The notes beneath the pieces were generated by a model. It saw only the letters and a program-made list of their open reading frames with translations. It had not been told where the DNA came from and did not search any database. Made by a program: the position numbers and the translations under genes. A DNA stretch of 13,896 bases. It comes from Lachnospiraceae bacterium (lineage in GTDB: Bacteria; Bacillota; Clostridia; Lachnospirales; Lachnospiraceae). Positions 7,339-13,772 of this stretch are shown here, in pieces (position 1 is the stretch's first letter; each line of letters opens with the position of its first letter). The stretch covers positions 1 through 13,896 of the forward strand of contig CAAGFP010000059.1 of the NCBI GenBank assembly GCA_900769175.1, given 5' to 3'.

Positions 7339-8385
7339 TCATTTCCGGACAATCATCACTTTATTATAATACTCTAATCTGTCGCGCATAATCTCAAGTC
7401 CGGTATATAAATTCCCGAAGTCCAGTTTGTGCGTTATCTGTTTTTCCGGCATCAGACTGCCGTTTTGAATTGCTCTGATTGCCATCTTCCAGTCATCCTT
7501 CTCCGATTCCGGGTCGAATGAGGAATTCCATGTTCCGCAAATATGCAACTGATTTCGAAGAATCTTCCAGTAGATATCCCGGCTTAATGTAATATCTGAG
7601 TGCGGATTTCCGACGGTCAAAATTACTCCACCCTGTTTTGCAACACGGATACAGTCACAAAGCACACTTCCGTGACCGGTGCATTCGATACAAAGCGCAG
7701 GTCCTTCCCGTTTCGTAAATGCCGCAATCGCCTCTGCCATATTCTCTGATTTTCGATTGATAAAATGTTCAAATCCCAATTCTTTAGACAGGATGCGCTG
7801 TTCCTCTCTGGTTCCGACAATCATGATTTCTTCCACGCCGAAATAACGAAGCCACTGGGCCATAAGAAAGCCAATCGGTCCCGGTCCGAAGACAACGGCA
7901 GAATCAATCCGGTTTATATCAATCCGTTTCAACGCATGAATTCCAACGGCTGCCGGTTCAAGCATTGCTGCGGCTTCAAAAGAAATATCATCCGGTAATT
8001 CAATCAGATTCCACTCCGGTACGGCAACATATTCAGCAAATCCTCCGTCGCTTCTGGAACCCAGATATCCGTAGGAAGAACACATCTCATAATTTTTATT
8101 CTTACAGGCGGTACACTTTTGGCATGGGATCAACGGAAATACTCCGAAACGCTTTCCGAGTAAATGCTTCTGCCTGTCGGAATGGGTTTCTACTGCCACC
8201 CCTGCGAATTCGTGCCCCGGAATGGTCGGGAAATGATAGGTCCCGTTTTCATAGATTCTTGGGATATCCGACCCGCATATTCCCGATGCCTTTACGGAAA
8301 GGAGAATTTCTCCTTCCTTTAAGCTTGGTTTTTTTGTCTCCGTATAGTCCAATTGTCCGATTGCGTTTAATACATATGCTTTCAA
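7339..8385 (-). CDS. Zinc-dependent polyol-phosphate dehydrogenase (GatD/TarJ-like)
   Basis: This 348-residue protein is a medium-chain zinc dehydrogenase. It shows the catalytic zinc ligands C37 (GICGSD), H58 and E59 (PGHEFAG), the four structural-zinc cysteines C88, C91, C94 and C102, and a Rossmann turn GPGPIG at 167-172. The GICGSDIPR, YHFPTIPGHEF and YLGSRSDGGFAEYV segments are closest in style to galactitol-1-phosphate and sorbitol dehydrogenases. The start is a TTG at 8385 overlapping the TGA of the previous gene by four bases (TTGA), with GAGGG 6 nt upstream; no better start exists in frame. Placed after a cytidylyltransferase and a pentulose-phosphate-type epimerase, it probably reduces a ketose phosphate to a polyol phosphate, as TarJ does with ribulose 5-phosphate. 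The exact substrate is not readable from sequence. Catabolic GatD is the alternative, but no sugar transporter or kinase is adjacent. Confidence 0.9.
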   Translation of the reverse strand: MKAYVLNAIGQLDYTETKKPSLKEGEILLSVKASGICGSDIPRIYENGTYHFPTIPGHEFAGVAVETHSDRQKHLLGKRFGVFPLIPCQKCTACKNKNYEMCSSYGYLGSRSDGGFAEYVAVPEWNLIELPDDISFEAAAMLEPAAVGIHALKRIDINRIDSAVVFGPGPIGFLMAQWLRYFGVEEIMIVGTREEQRILSKELGFEHFINRKSENMAEAIAAFTKREGPALCIECTGHGSVLCDCIRVAKQGGVILTVGNPHSDITLSRDIYWKILRNQLHICGTWNSSFDPESEKDDWKMAIRAIQNGSLMPEKQITHKLDFGNLYTGLEIMRDRLEYYNKVMIVRK

Positions 8386-9092
8386 ATTTTTCCCTCACAG
8401 TCCGTGATTCTTTGAAATTTTTCTAAGTCCAAAGGAGTAGTAATTTTATAATTCTCTTCATCGCCTTTTATCATATGAATATCCATTCCGGCAAGAATTG
8501 CCGGTTCCGTTGATCCGTTAATCCGATAGATTGCGTCCGGAAAAAGTCTCTCATTCGCTTCTAAATATTTCCCGAAGCGAAAGCTTTCCGGCGCCTGCCC
8601 GGCATAGATTTTATCTCTTTCCAGTAAATTCGAAATCGTTTCTTTGTCCTTACTGAAATAAACCGTATCCTTCATCGGCAAAACAGGAATCGCACCATCG
8701 TGAGTAGACAGCGTGTCAATCAGTTCTATTATCATTTCTTCCTTTACCAAAGGTCTGGCAGCATCATGAATGATTACGACATCTTCCGGGGAAGCGAACC
8801 GTGCGATGTCTTTTAATCCGTTATATATGGACAACTGTCTTGTCTGACCGGGTTCGGAGAATCCTTTTATTTTAGACGGATTTGAGTTCCCGCAGGCATA
8901 TAATTCCTGCGCAATCCGTTCACGGTATTCATTCTGTGCCACAACCCATATTGCATCGATGGCTGCACAGTTTTGAAATGTTTTCAGACAATAGGTTATC
9001 ACCATGCACCCATTACATTGAAGATATTGTTTCGGGAGATTCGCACCCAGTCTTGAGCCATTTCCCCCCGATAGAATTAATGCTATATTCAT
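8382..9092 (-). CDS. IspD/TarI-family cytidylyltransferase
   Basis: The 236-residue product has the full nucleotidyltransferase pattern: the loop SGGNGSRLG with PKQ (R14, K21), HDAARPL (D110) and, near the end, GDEENYKITTPLDLE (K216). This family transfers CMP from CTP to a polyol phosphate: methylerythritol phosphate for IspD, ribitol 5-phosphate for TarI. Family sequence alone does not separate the two reliably. The neighbours argue for the TarI-like role, since a polyol-phosphate dehydrogenase follows and a pentulose-phosphate-type epimerase precedes, and no isoprenoid gene is near. The ATG at 9092 overlaps the TAA of the epimerase gene by one base (TAATG), and its own stop overlaps the next gene's TTG, so the three genes should be translated as a coupled unit. 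The product would be a CDP-polyol for glycan or surface-polymer decoration. Confidence 0.9.
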   Translation of the reverse strand: MNIALILSGGNGSRLGANLPKQYLQCNGCMVITYCLKTFQNCAAIDAIWVVAQNEYRERIAQELYACGNSNPSKIKGFSEPGQTRQLSIYNGLKDIARFASPEDVVIIHDAARPLVKEEMIIELIDTLSTHDGAIPVLPMKDTVYFSKDKETISNLLERDKIYAGQAPESFRFGKYLEANERLFPDAIYRINGSTEPAILAGMDIHMIKGDEENYKITTPLDLEKFQRITDCEGKI

Positions 9093-9754
9093 TAAATATT
9101 TAACTCCCTGATTTTCTGTAAAGCGTCTGTATAGGAATAAGCTTTTCCGAACAAAAGTGTGGTTCCTAAGACAAATCCTTTCACACCCTTGGGCGCAAAT
9201 GCTTTAATCTTTTCTGCGCTGCATGCGCCGTCCCAGTATATGTCAAATTTCATTTCATCTTTCATGGTTAAAAGCTTTTCGATTTTCTGCCCCACATAAG
9301 GAAGATACATCTGACCGGCATTCCCGGGGTTTACAGACATAACCAAAACCTTATCCACAATACGCAGCATCTCCATAATTGTTTCAATACTGGTGCCGGG
9401 ATTGATTGCAATACCCGGAATCATGCCTGCATCGATAATTTTCTGCAATGTAGTCGACGGATGATATTCTGCTTCCGGATGGATATAAATCGTATCCCCT
9501 TTATGTAAATTCCGGATGAAAAGTTCAATCGTATTGTTCGGATGCTCAACCATTAAATGTACATCCAAAGGCTTGTCCGTTGCCGAACGGATATATTTCA
9601 AGTCATTTAATGACATGGCATAATTGGGCACATAACGTCCGTCCATAATATCAATATGGAACGAATCAATTCCCGCTTCTTCCAGTAATTTTACTTCTTT
9701 TTCCAGATTGCCGTAGTTGGCGCACATCATGGATGCATTCAATTCAAATTTCAT
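9092..9754 (-). CDS. Ribulose-phosphate 3-epimerase-like sugar-phosphate epimerase
   Basis: With the ATG at 9754 the protein has 220 residues, the normal size of the RPE TIM barrel. The metal and catalytic residues are present: H33 and D35 in HIDIMDG, H66 in DVHLM and D175 in the strand-seven motif. The phosphate-binding MSVNPG is near 139-144. The active site is divergent: the usual VDGG is WDGA (174-177), the SPSIL start is NASMM and the VNPGFGG loop is VNPGNAG. I therefore call it an RPE-family epimerase, probably for a special pathway rather than the housekeeping pentose-phosphate enzyme; allulose-6-phosphate epimerases are another subfamily to consider. The frame is open upstream to 9823, but that start would lie inside the predicted promoter, while 9754 has AAAGGGG before it. 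It is the first gene of the CDP-polyol operon and would supply or interconvert the ketose phosphate reduced by the dehydrogenase. Confidence 0.88.
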   Translation of the reverse strand: MKFELNASMMCANYGNLEKEVKLLEEAGIDSFHIDIMDGRYVPNYAMSLNDLKYIRSATDKPLDVHLMVEHPNNTIELFIRNLHKGDTIYIHPEAEYHPSTTLQKIIDAGMIPGIAINPGTSIETIMEMLRIVDKVLVMSVNPGNAGQMYLPYVGQKIEKLLTMKDEMKFDIYWDGACSAEKIKAFAPKGVKGFVLGTTLLFGKAYSYTDALQKIRELNI

Positions 9755-9802
9755 TTTATCCCCTTTTCCTGTGTTTTCATTTCTCTGTGTTATCCTTAAG
9801 CC

Positions 9803-9829
9803 CGATCGGCAAACCCTCCCCATATTTTA
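9803..9829 (-). promoter_or_regulatory. Second, overlapping sigma-28-like promoter
   Basis: On the minus strand TAAA (9829-9826) is followed after 15 bp by GCCGATCG (9810-9803), matching six of eight -10 positions including all of GCCGAT. The TAAA overlaps the -10 box of the promoter immediately upstream. It would start transcription roughly 40 bp before the epimerase ATG. Confidence 0.5.
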
Positions 9830-9854
9830 TCGGCTAAAATATATAAAACATTTA
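9827..9854 (-). promoter_or_regulatory. Sigma-28 (SigD/FliA)-type promoter of the CDP-polyol operon
   Basis: On the minus strand TAAA (9854-9851) and GCCGATAA (9834-9827) are separated by 16 bp, one more than the usual 15. The -10 octamer is identical to that of the promoter at 7297-7304. It lies between the LysR stop at 9912 and the epimerase ATG at 9754. Confidence 0.65.
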
Positions 9855-9911
9855 ACTTCTCATAAACGGGTCCGGATAATGACTCTGATTTCCTGCCACC
9901 CTCATATTGTA

Positions 9912-10757
9912 TCATTTCAAAAACATTTCTGCCATTCTTAAGACATCTGTATTTTTCAAAAATACCACATTCAGTTCATGTTCACCGGTCAGCGGCGGAC
10001 AGGTAAAATACGCAAATTCTTCCTTTTCTTTCACAACCGCATCATACAAAAAACTAATTCCGTAATTATCTTTCACAAGCGCCTTAATCAACTCAAAAGA
10101 ACTGATGCTGTTTTGCTCATTCATCGAATCCGTCTTAAATCCAAGATTGATTAATTCGCGCTCTAGAATATCACGTGTTCCCGAACCTTTCTCCCGAAGG
10201 AGAATCCGTTCCTTTAAAACCTCTTCCACCAAAACCTCCCGTCCTGCAAAGGGATGCTCCTTCGAACAGATTCCGATATACGGTTCCATCCGGTATAAAT
10301 AATAATCATATCTGCTTTTTTCAAAAATTCCTTCTAAAATTGCGAAATCAAGTTCGCCATTATTTAACTGTCCCAAAAGTCGTTCTGTATTATCAACCAC
10401 CAGCTCCAGGCGGTTTCGTTCATTTTTCAGGAAGTTCTGAATATAAGGATATAAAATATATTCCCCGATTGTTTTCGTTGCTCCGACACGAATCAGATTA
10501 ACCGGGTTCTCATACAGTTGCTGCAACAATGCAGTTTCATTATATTTAAGAGAGCGTGCATATTGCTCCAATCGTTCCGCCTGTTTTGTTTTCGCAAGTT
10601 TCCTTCCCGAATAAGAAAACAATTTCACGCCGTATTCATCTTCCAGTGCCCGGATATGTTTACTGACCGCCGGCTGGGTCAGATTCAGGAATTCTGCCGC
10701 ACGCCCGTAGTGCATGGTTTCACAAAGAGTGAGGAAGGTTTCCAGTTTTTGTTCCAT
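9912..10757 (-). CDS. LysR-family transcriptional regulator, YeiE/CysL-like context
   Basis: The 281-residue protein starts with the standard LysR winged helix-turn-helix (AAEFLNLTQPAVSKHIRALEDEYGVKLF at about 20-47). A linker helix and a two-lobe effector domain follow from about residue 88 (IRVGATKTIGEYILYPYIQNFL). The gene is divergent from a YeiH-family transporter, as yeiE is beside yeiH in enterobacteria, and a sulfur-assimilation enzyme follows the transporter. A role in control of sulfite or other sulfur-anion handling is therefore likely but not proven. An AAAAGGAG site precedes the ATG. The 173-bp divergent spacer should hold its binding sites. It is transcribed toward the CDP-polyol operon and I see no clear terminator after it, so some read-through is possible. 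Confidence 0.9.
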   Translation of the reverse strand: MEQKLETFLTLCETMHYGRAAEFLNLTQPAVSKHIRALEDEYGVKLFSYSGRKLAKTKQAERLEQYARSLKYNETALLQQLYENPVNLIRVGATKTIGEYILYPYIQNFLKNERNRLELVVDNTERLLGQLNNGELDFAILEGIFEKSRYDYYLYRMEPYIGICSKEHPFAGREVLVEEVLKERILLREKGSGTRDILERELINLGFKTDSMNEQNSISSFELIKALVKDNYGISFLYDAVVKEKEEFAYFTCPPLTGEHELNVVFLKNTDVLRMAEMFLK

Positions 10758-10930
10758 ATACGCTCCTTTTCAATCCGTTCATATCTTTTTATGCAAATCT
10801 TTAATAACATTTTGGAATCAATTCATTACAATTCATTTCTTTATTTTATCATAAAAAGCATATAAAATAAATACGAATACAAAACATTTCAGAAAACCGG
10901 CACGAAACGTCCGTTGAGAGGAGAATCAAT
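10758..10930. promoter_or_regulatory. Divergent LysR/yeiH control region
   Basis: This AT-rich spacer should carry both promoters and the LysR sites. A 10-bp tandem direct repeat with CAATTCATT at 10819-10827 and 10829-10837 lies midway and is a candidate regulator-binding element. For yeiH, TTTATT (10840) and TAAAAT (10863) with 17 bp between them is a weak sigma-A possibility. The yeiH ribosome binding site AGAGGAG is clear. None of the LysR-type T-N11-A candidates stands out. Confidence 0.4.
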
Positions 10931-11968
10931 ATGAAAAAATTACTGTCTTATGTTCCCGGAATTGCACTTGCACTTGTCATTGCAGTAGCCGCACAGGTTT
11001 TGGAACATTTCGAATCCAAAGCCGGACTGCACATCATCGGTGCATCCGTCATTGCCTTATTTATCGGAATGATTATCAATGCATTTTTTAAACCCAATAA
11101 AATAACAACTCCCGGAATTCAATTCACTTCCAAGAAGTTGTTGAAATTTGCGATTATTCTGCTGGGTGCAAGTTTAAATATTGCAACCGTACTGACGGTA
11201 GGTAAATTCTCTTTGCTGGTGATGATATTCACGCTTGCAACCTGTTTCGGTCTTGGTTCTATAATAGGGAAACTTCTTGGACTCAATTGGAAGACAAGCA
11301 GTCTGATCAATGCCGGAACCGGAATTTGCGGTGGTTCAGCCATTGCAGCCATTTCACCTGTCATTGATGCAGATGATAAAGATATCGCCTACGGAATGTC
11401 AGCGACCTTTCTGTTTGATACTATTATGATTGTAATTTTCCCTCTTCTCGGACAATGGATGGGTCTTTCCGATGCCGCCTTCGGTTTGTGGGCGGGCACC
11501 GCTGTAAATGACACCTCCAGTGTAGTGGCAACCGGTTACGCTTTCAGTGAAGCAGCCGGAGACTTTGCAACGATGGTAAAATTAACAAGAACACTTTCCA
11601 TCATCCCTGCCGTATTGATTTTTGCGGCAATCAATATGCGAATCAAGAAGAAAGAAAACAAGAACAACGAGAAAAAGAAAATCAACTTTATAAAGCTTTT
11701 CCCATGGTTTATTTTAGGCTTCCTTGCAATGAGTGGATTATCAAGTCTCGGACTTTTACCCGAAACATTCATTACCGTTTTCAAAACCATCTCTAAATTC
11801 CTTATGGTTGCAGCCCTTGCCGCCATCGGGTTGAATACTGAATTTAAATCCTTGTTTAAATCCGGTGCAAAACCTATGCTTCATGGATTCATCGTATCAC
11901 TATTGGTTGTACTCGTAGCAATTGGAGTTGAATACGCAGTCGGAATTGCACCGAATTCAAGTTTCTGA
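10931..11968 (+). CDS. yeiH: YeiH-family (putative sulfate/sulfite exporter) membrane protein
   Basis: The 345-residue product is a polytopic membrane protein with about nine or ten hydrophobic helices. The family's most conserved segment, NAGTGICGGSAIAAISPVI, lies near 121-139, followed by KLTRTLSIIPAVLIF near 217-231 and ALAAIGLNTEF near 295-305. A basic loop (RIKKKENKNNEKKK, about 237-250) splits the protein into two halves, as usual for this family. YeiH proteins are annotated as putative sulfate exporters, and a link to sulfite has been proposed through the YeiE regulator; transport has not been shown for most members. The ATG at 10931 has AGAGGAG upstream. The divergent LysR gene and the convergent metY, whose stop lies 7 bp away, fit a small sulfur-handling locus. 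Confidence 0.9.
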   Translation: MKKLLSYVPGIALALVIAVAAQVLEHFESKAGLHIIGASVIALFIGMIINAFFKPNKITTPGIQFTSKKLLKFAIILLGASLNIATVLTVGKFSLLVMIFTLATCFGLGSIIGKLLGLNWKTSSLINAGTGICGGSAIAAISPVIDADDKDIAYGMSATFLFDTIMIVIFPLLGQWMGLSDAAFGLWAGTAVNDTSSVVATGYAFSEAAGDFATMVKLTRTLSIIPAVLIFAAINMRIKKKENKNNEKKKINFIKLFPWFILGFLAMSGLSSLGLLPETFITVFKTISKFLMVAALAAIGLNTEFKSLFKSGAKPMLHGFIVSLLVVLVAIGVEYAVGIAPNSSF

Positions 11969-11975
11969 TTTCATT

Positions 11976-13256
11976 TTATACAGCTGCGAACGCCTGATCT
12001 AAATCTTCGATAATATCATCAATGTGTTCTACGCCTATTGAAAGTCTGATTGTGCTTTGTGAGATTCCCTGCTCTGCAAGTTCTTCATCCGTTAACTGTG
12101 AATGTGTTGTCGATGCAGGGTGAATCACAAGGCTCTTTACGTCTGCCACATTTGCAAGAATCGAGAATATTTGCAGGCTGTCAATGAACTTAAATGCCTC
12201 TTCTCTTCCGCCCTTAATTTCGAATGTAAAAATACTTCCGCCGCCATTCGGGAAATACTTCGTATATAATTCATGATCCGGGTGTTTTTCCAAAGAAGGA
12301 TGATTTACCTTTGCAACCTTAGGCTGACTTATTAAATAATCAATTACTTTCTTTGTATTCTCTGCATGTCTGTCAAGTCTTAACGGAAGTGTCTCAATTC
12401 CCTGTAATAACAGGAATGCATTAAACGGCGAAATGGTTGCGCCCGTATCCCTTAATAAAATTGCACGGATATATGTAACGAATGCTGCAGGGGCGGTTGC
12501 GTCTGCAAATGATATTCCGTGATAGCTCGGGTTCGGGTCAGCAATCTGAGGGAACTTACCGCTTGCCTTCCAATCATAAGTGCCGGCTTCAACAATCACG
12601 CCTCCGAGTGTAGTTCCGTGTCCTCCGAAAAACTTCGTTGCAGAATGAACAACAATATCTGCTCCATGCTCGATTGGTCTTACCCAGTAAGCTGCGCCAA
12701 AGGTATTGTCAACCACAAGCGGCAGATTATGTTTGTGAGCAATCTGTGCAATTGCATCAATATCAGGAATGTCACTGTTCGGATTTCCGAGTGTTTCCAG
12801 ATAAACCGCTTTTGTATTTTCTTTAATTGCGCCCTCTAATTCCGATAAATTATGTGCATCAACAAAAGTTGCTTCAATGCCGTATTGAGGAAGTGTATGT
12901 GCAAGCAAATTGTAACTTCCACCATAAATCGTCTTCTGAGCTACGATATGATCACCTGCGCCGGCTAATGCTTCAATTGTATATGTAATCGCAGCGGCAC
13001 CGGATGATACCGCAAGTGCTGCGCTTCCGCCTTCTAACGCAGCAACTCTTTGTTCCAAAACGCTCTGTGTCGAATTCGTCAATCTTCCGTAGATATTACC
13101 TGGATCTGCAAGACCGAACCGGTCTGCTGCATGCTGTGAATTGCGAAAAACATAACTGGTTGTCTGATAAATGGGAACCGCTCTGGCATCCGTTGCCGGA
13201 TCGGGATTCTCCTGTCCTACGTGTAATGCTAATGTTTCAAATCTATAATTGCTCAT
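11976..13256 (-). CDS. metY: O-acetylhomoserine sulfhydrylase (MetY/Met17-type)
   Basis: The 426-residue protein belongs to the Cys/Met-metabolism PLP family (fold type I). Its length and sequence fit O-acetylhomoserine aminocarboxypropyltransferase: the start RFETLALHVGQENPDP, IYQTTSYVF near 29-37, the PLP-stacking segment AVSSGAAAI near 82-90, D183 in VVDNTFG, the Schiff-base lysine K208 in HSATKFFGGHG, and SLVIHPASTTH near 375-386. It makes homocysteine from O-acetylhomoserine and sulfide, or cysteine in some relatives, in the cytoplasm. The ATG at 13256 has AGAGGA 7 nt upstream. The mRNA appears to begin near 13685, giving a leader of about 430 nt with a Met/Cys-rich leader ORF and a terminator/antiterminator pair. 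Its 3' end faces yeiH with only 7 bp between the stop codons and no terminator there. Confidence 0.95.
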   Translation of the reverse strand: MSNYRFETLALHVGQENPDPATDARAVPIYQTTSYVFRNSQHAADRFGLADPGNIYGRLTNSTQSVLEQRVAALEGGSAALAVSSGAAAITYTIEALAGAGDHIVAQKTIYGGSYNLLAHTLPQYGIEATFVDAHNLSELEGAIKENTKAVYLETLGNPNSDIPDIDAIAQIAHKHNLPLVVDNTFGAAYWVRPIEHGADIVVHSATKFFGGHGTTLGGVIVEAGTYDWKASGKFPQIADPNPSYHGISFADATAPAAFVTYIRAILLRDTGATISPFNAFLLLQGIETLPLRLDRHAENTKKVIDYLISQPKVAKVNHPSLEKHPDHELYTKYFPNGGGSIFTFEIKGGREEAFKFIDSLQIFSILANVADVKSLVIHPASTTHSQLTDEELAEQGISQSTIRLSIGVEHIDDIIEDLDQAFAAV

Positions 13257-13281
13257 TCTTTTATCCTCTTTTCTTTTTAAT

Positions 13282-13330
13282 TTCTTTTATTTTCATTTAT
13301 TCTTTTATTTTCTTTTATTTTCTTTTATTT
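13282..13330 (-). repeat. 10-bp tandem repeats in the purine-rich metY leader
   Basis: TCTTTTATTT (read on the + strand) occurs three times exactly at 13301-13330, with two degenerate units before it. On the mRNA strand this gives an A/G-rich, probably unstructured stretch of nearly 100 nt directly before the metY ribosome binding site. The repeat count could change by slippage without affecting any coding frame. Confidence 0.75.
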
Positions 13331-13453
13331 CATTCTGTTTGTTTCTTTTATTAACTTTTTTGACCCATTTCGGGATCGTGCACCTATGCCCGGATACTAT
13401 ATGTCGGTTTCGGACGTTCACCCATTTGACATTTAACTTGGTGATGCGCAAAT

Positions 13454-13486
13454 CTAAAAATAAATACCCGGAATTTTTCTCCCGGG
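13454..13486 (-). terminator. Intrinsic terminator in the metY leader
   Basis: On the minus strand CCCGGGA (13486-13480) pairs with TTCCGGG (13473-13467), six Watson-Crick pairs plus one G-U, around the six-base loop GAAAAA. The tail TATTTATTTTT (13466-13456) follows at once. It lies about 200 nt before metY, inside its leader, so it would act as an attenuator rather than an end-of-gene terminator. Its 5' arm is shared with the antiterminator stem. Confidence 0.75.
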
Positions 13487-13564
13487 CAAGGCTGATTCGC
13501 AACGATACGAATCTTTTATCATACAGAACAGGACCATCCTGCAAGATTCATTTCTGCCCGGGAG
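13479..13564 (-). promoter_or_regulatory. Antiterminator stem and internal hairpins of the metY leader
   Basis: CTCCCGGGCA (13564-13555 on the minus strand) is a perfect 10-bp partner for TGCCCGGGAG (13488-13479). Forming it uses up the 5' arm of the terminator. Inside lie a 7-bp stem GAATCTT/AAGATTC (13549-13543 with 13515-13509), a hairpin CAGGA/TCCTG (13541-13537 with 13533-13529) and a competing hairpin GATTCG/CGAATC (13513-13508 with 13499-13494). The 5' arm is codons 21-24 of the leader ORF. I do not recognise an S-box, T-box or other known aptamer here. Confidence 0.65.
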
Positions 13565-13626
13565 TAAAGCATTCGGCACATACACATATACATCAGGTTA
13601 TTAACTTGAATAATAATTTTGCTCAT
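13519..13626 (-). CDS. Met/Cys-rich 35-aa leader peptide of metY (candidate)
   Basis: The ORF starts at an ATG at 13626, has 35 codons and ends in a tandem TGA TAA. The core peptide is MYMCMCRM at residues 12-19, with four Met and two Cys in eight residues; another Met (26) and Cys (33) follow. AAAGGA lies about 10 nt before the ATG, and an in-frame TGA immediately before the ATG fixes the start. The predicted transcript start is about 60 nt upstream. The ORF lies between a strong promoter and an intrinsic terminator in front of a sulfur amino-acid gene, which is the arrangement of ribosome-mediated attenuation leaders. A caution is that the Met/Cys run comes from a TG/TA-alternating DNA stretch and could be accidental. 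The peptide itself shows no domain or membrane segment and probably has no function after release. Confidence 0.6.
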   Translation of the reverse strand: MSKIIIQVNNLMYMCMCRMLYSRAEMNLAGWSCSV

Positions 13627-13686
13627 TCAGTATATTTCCTTTCAATGAATCTTTGATTGAATCAATCCTTATTCCTATCAATCTAA

Positions 13687-13703
13687 TAGGTATATTACAC
13701 CTA
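13687..13703. promoter_or_regulatory. Palindrome centred on the metY -10 box
   Basis: On the minus strand TAGGT and ACCTA flank the seven bases GTAATAT, which contain the -10 element. The 5-bp arms are perfect. A repressor bound here would block promoter opening. It shares the ACCTA/TAGGT words and the 7-base spacing with the palindrome around the -35 box. Confidence 0.5.
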
Positions 13704-13720
13704 CTTACCTATCTTGTCAA
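13692..13720 (-). promoter_or_regulatory. Consensus sigma-A promoter of metY
   Basis: On the minus strand a perfect TTGACA (13720-13715) and TAATAT (13697-13692) are separated by 17 bp. The expected start is near 13685. It is the only strong promoter-like sequence upstream of metY, and it precedes the leader ORF and the terminator in the correct order. Confidence 0.8.
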
Positions 13721-13725
13721 TAGGT
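13707..13725. promoter_or_regulatory. Palindrome centred on the metY -35 box, candidate operator
   Basis: On the minus strand ACCTAT and ATAGGT flank TGACAAG, so the -35 element lies in the middle of a perfect 6-bp inverted repeat. The shape suits a small dimeric repressor. Rrf2-family regulators such as CymR control metY-type genes in Firmicutes and are the first candidates, but I cannot confirm a match to their site from sequence alone. Confidence 0.55.
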
Positions 13726-13772
13726 TAATGAACCAGTTTTTTATAAAGTTTTTATGGGATTATCGGGTTAAG

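Noticed and set aside
7965..8426. 153-codon + strand open frame and similar long frames opposite the dehydrogenase, kinase and metY genes
   Set aside because: They lie antisense to well-supported genes, lack ribosome binding sites and show no protein-like pattern.
9755..9823. Longer epimerase reading frame starting at 9823
   Set aside because: The extra 23 residues would overlap both predicted sigma-28 promoters and are absent from the standard 220-residue RPE fold; a ribosome binding site fits the ATG at 9754.
13305..13544. 79-codon open frame in the metY leader on the minus strand
   Set aside because: It has a TTG start without a ribosome binding site, a composition that follows the A/G-rich repeats, no recognisable domain, and it crosses the terminator; it looks accidental.
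13629..13634. TATACT on the minus strand as an alternative -10 box for metY
   Set aside because: No acceptable -35 lies 16-18 bp upstream, and it would place the start inside or beside the leader ORF start; the promoter at 13692-13720 is far better.
13257..13690. S-box (SAM-I) or T-box riboswitch before metY
   Set aside because: I searched by eye for the S-box core and for the T-box AGGGTGGNACCGCG sequence and found neither, although the leader length suggested one. A covariance search would be decisive.
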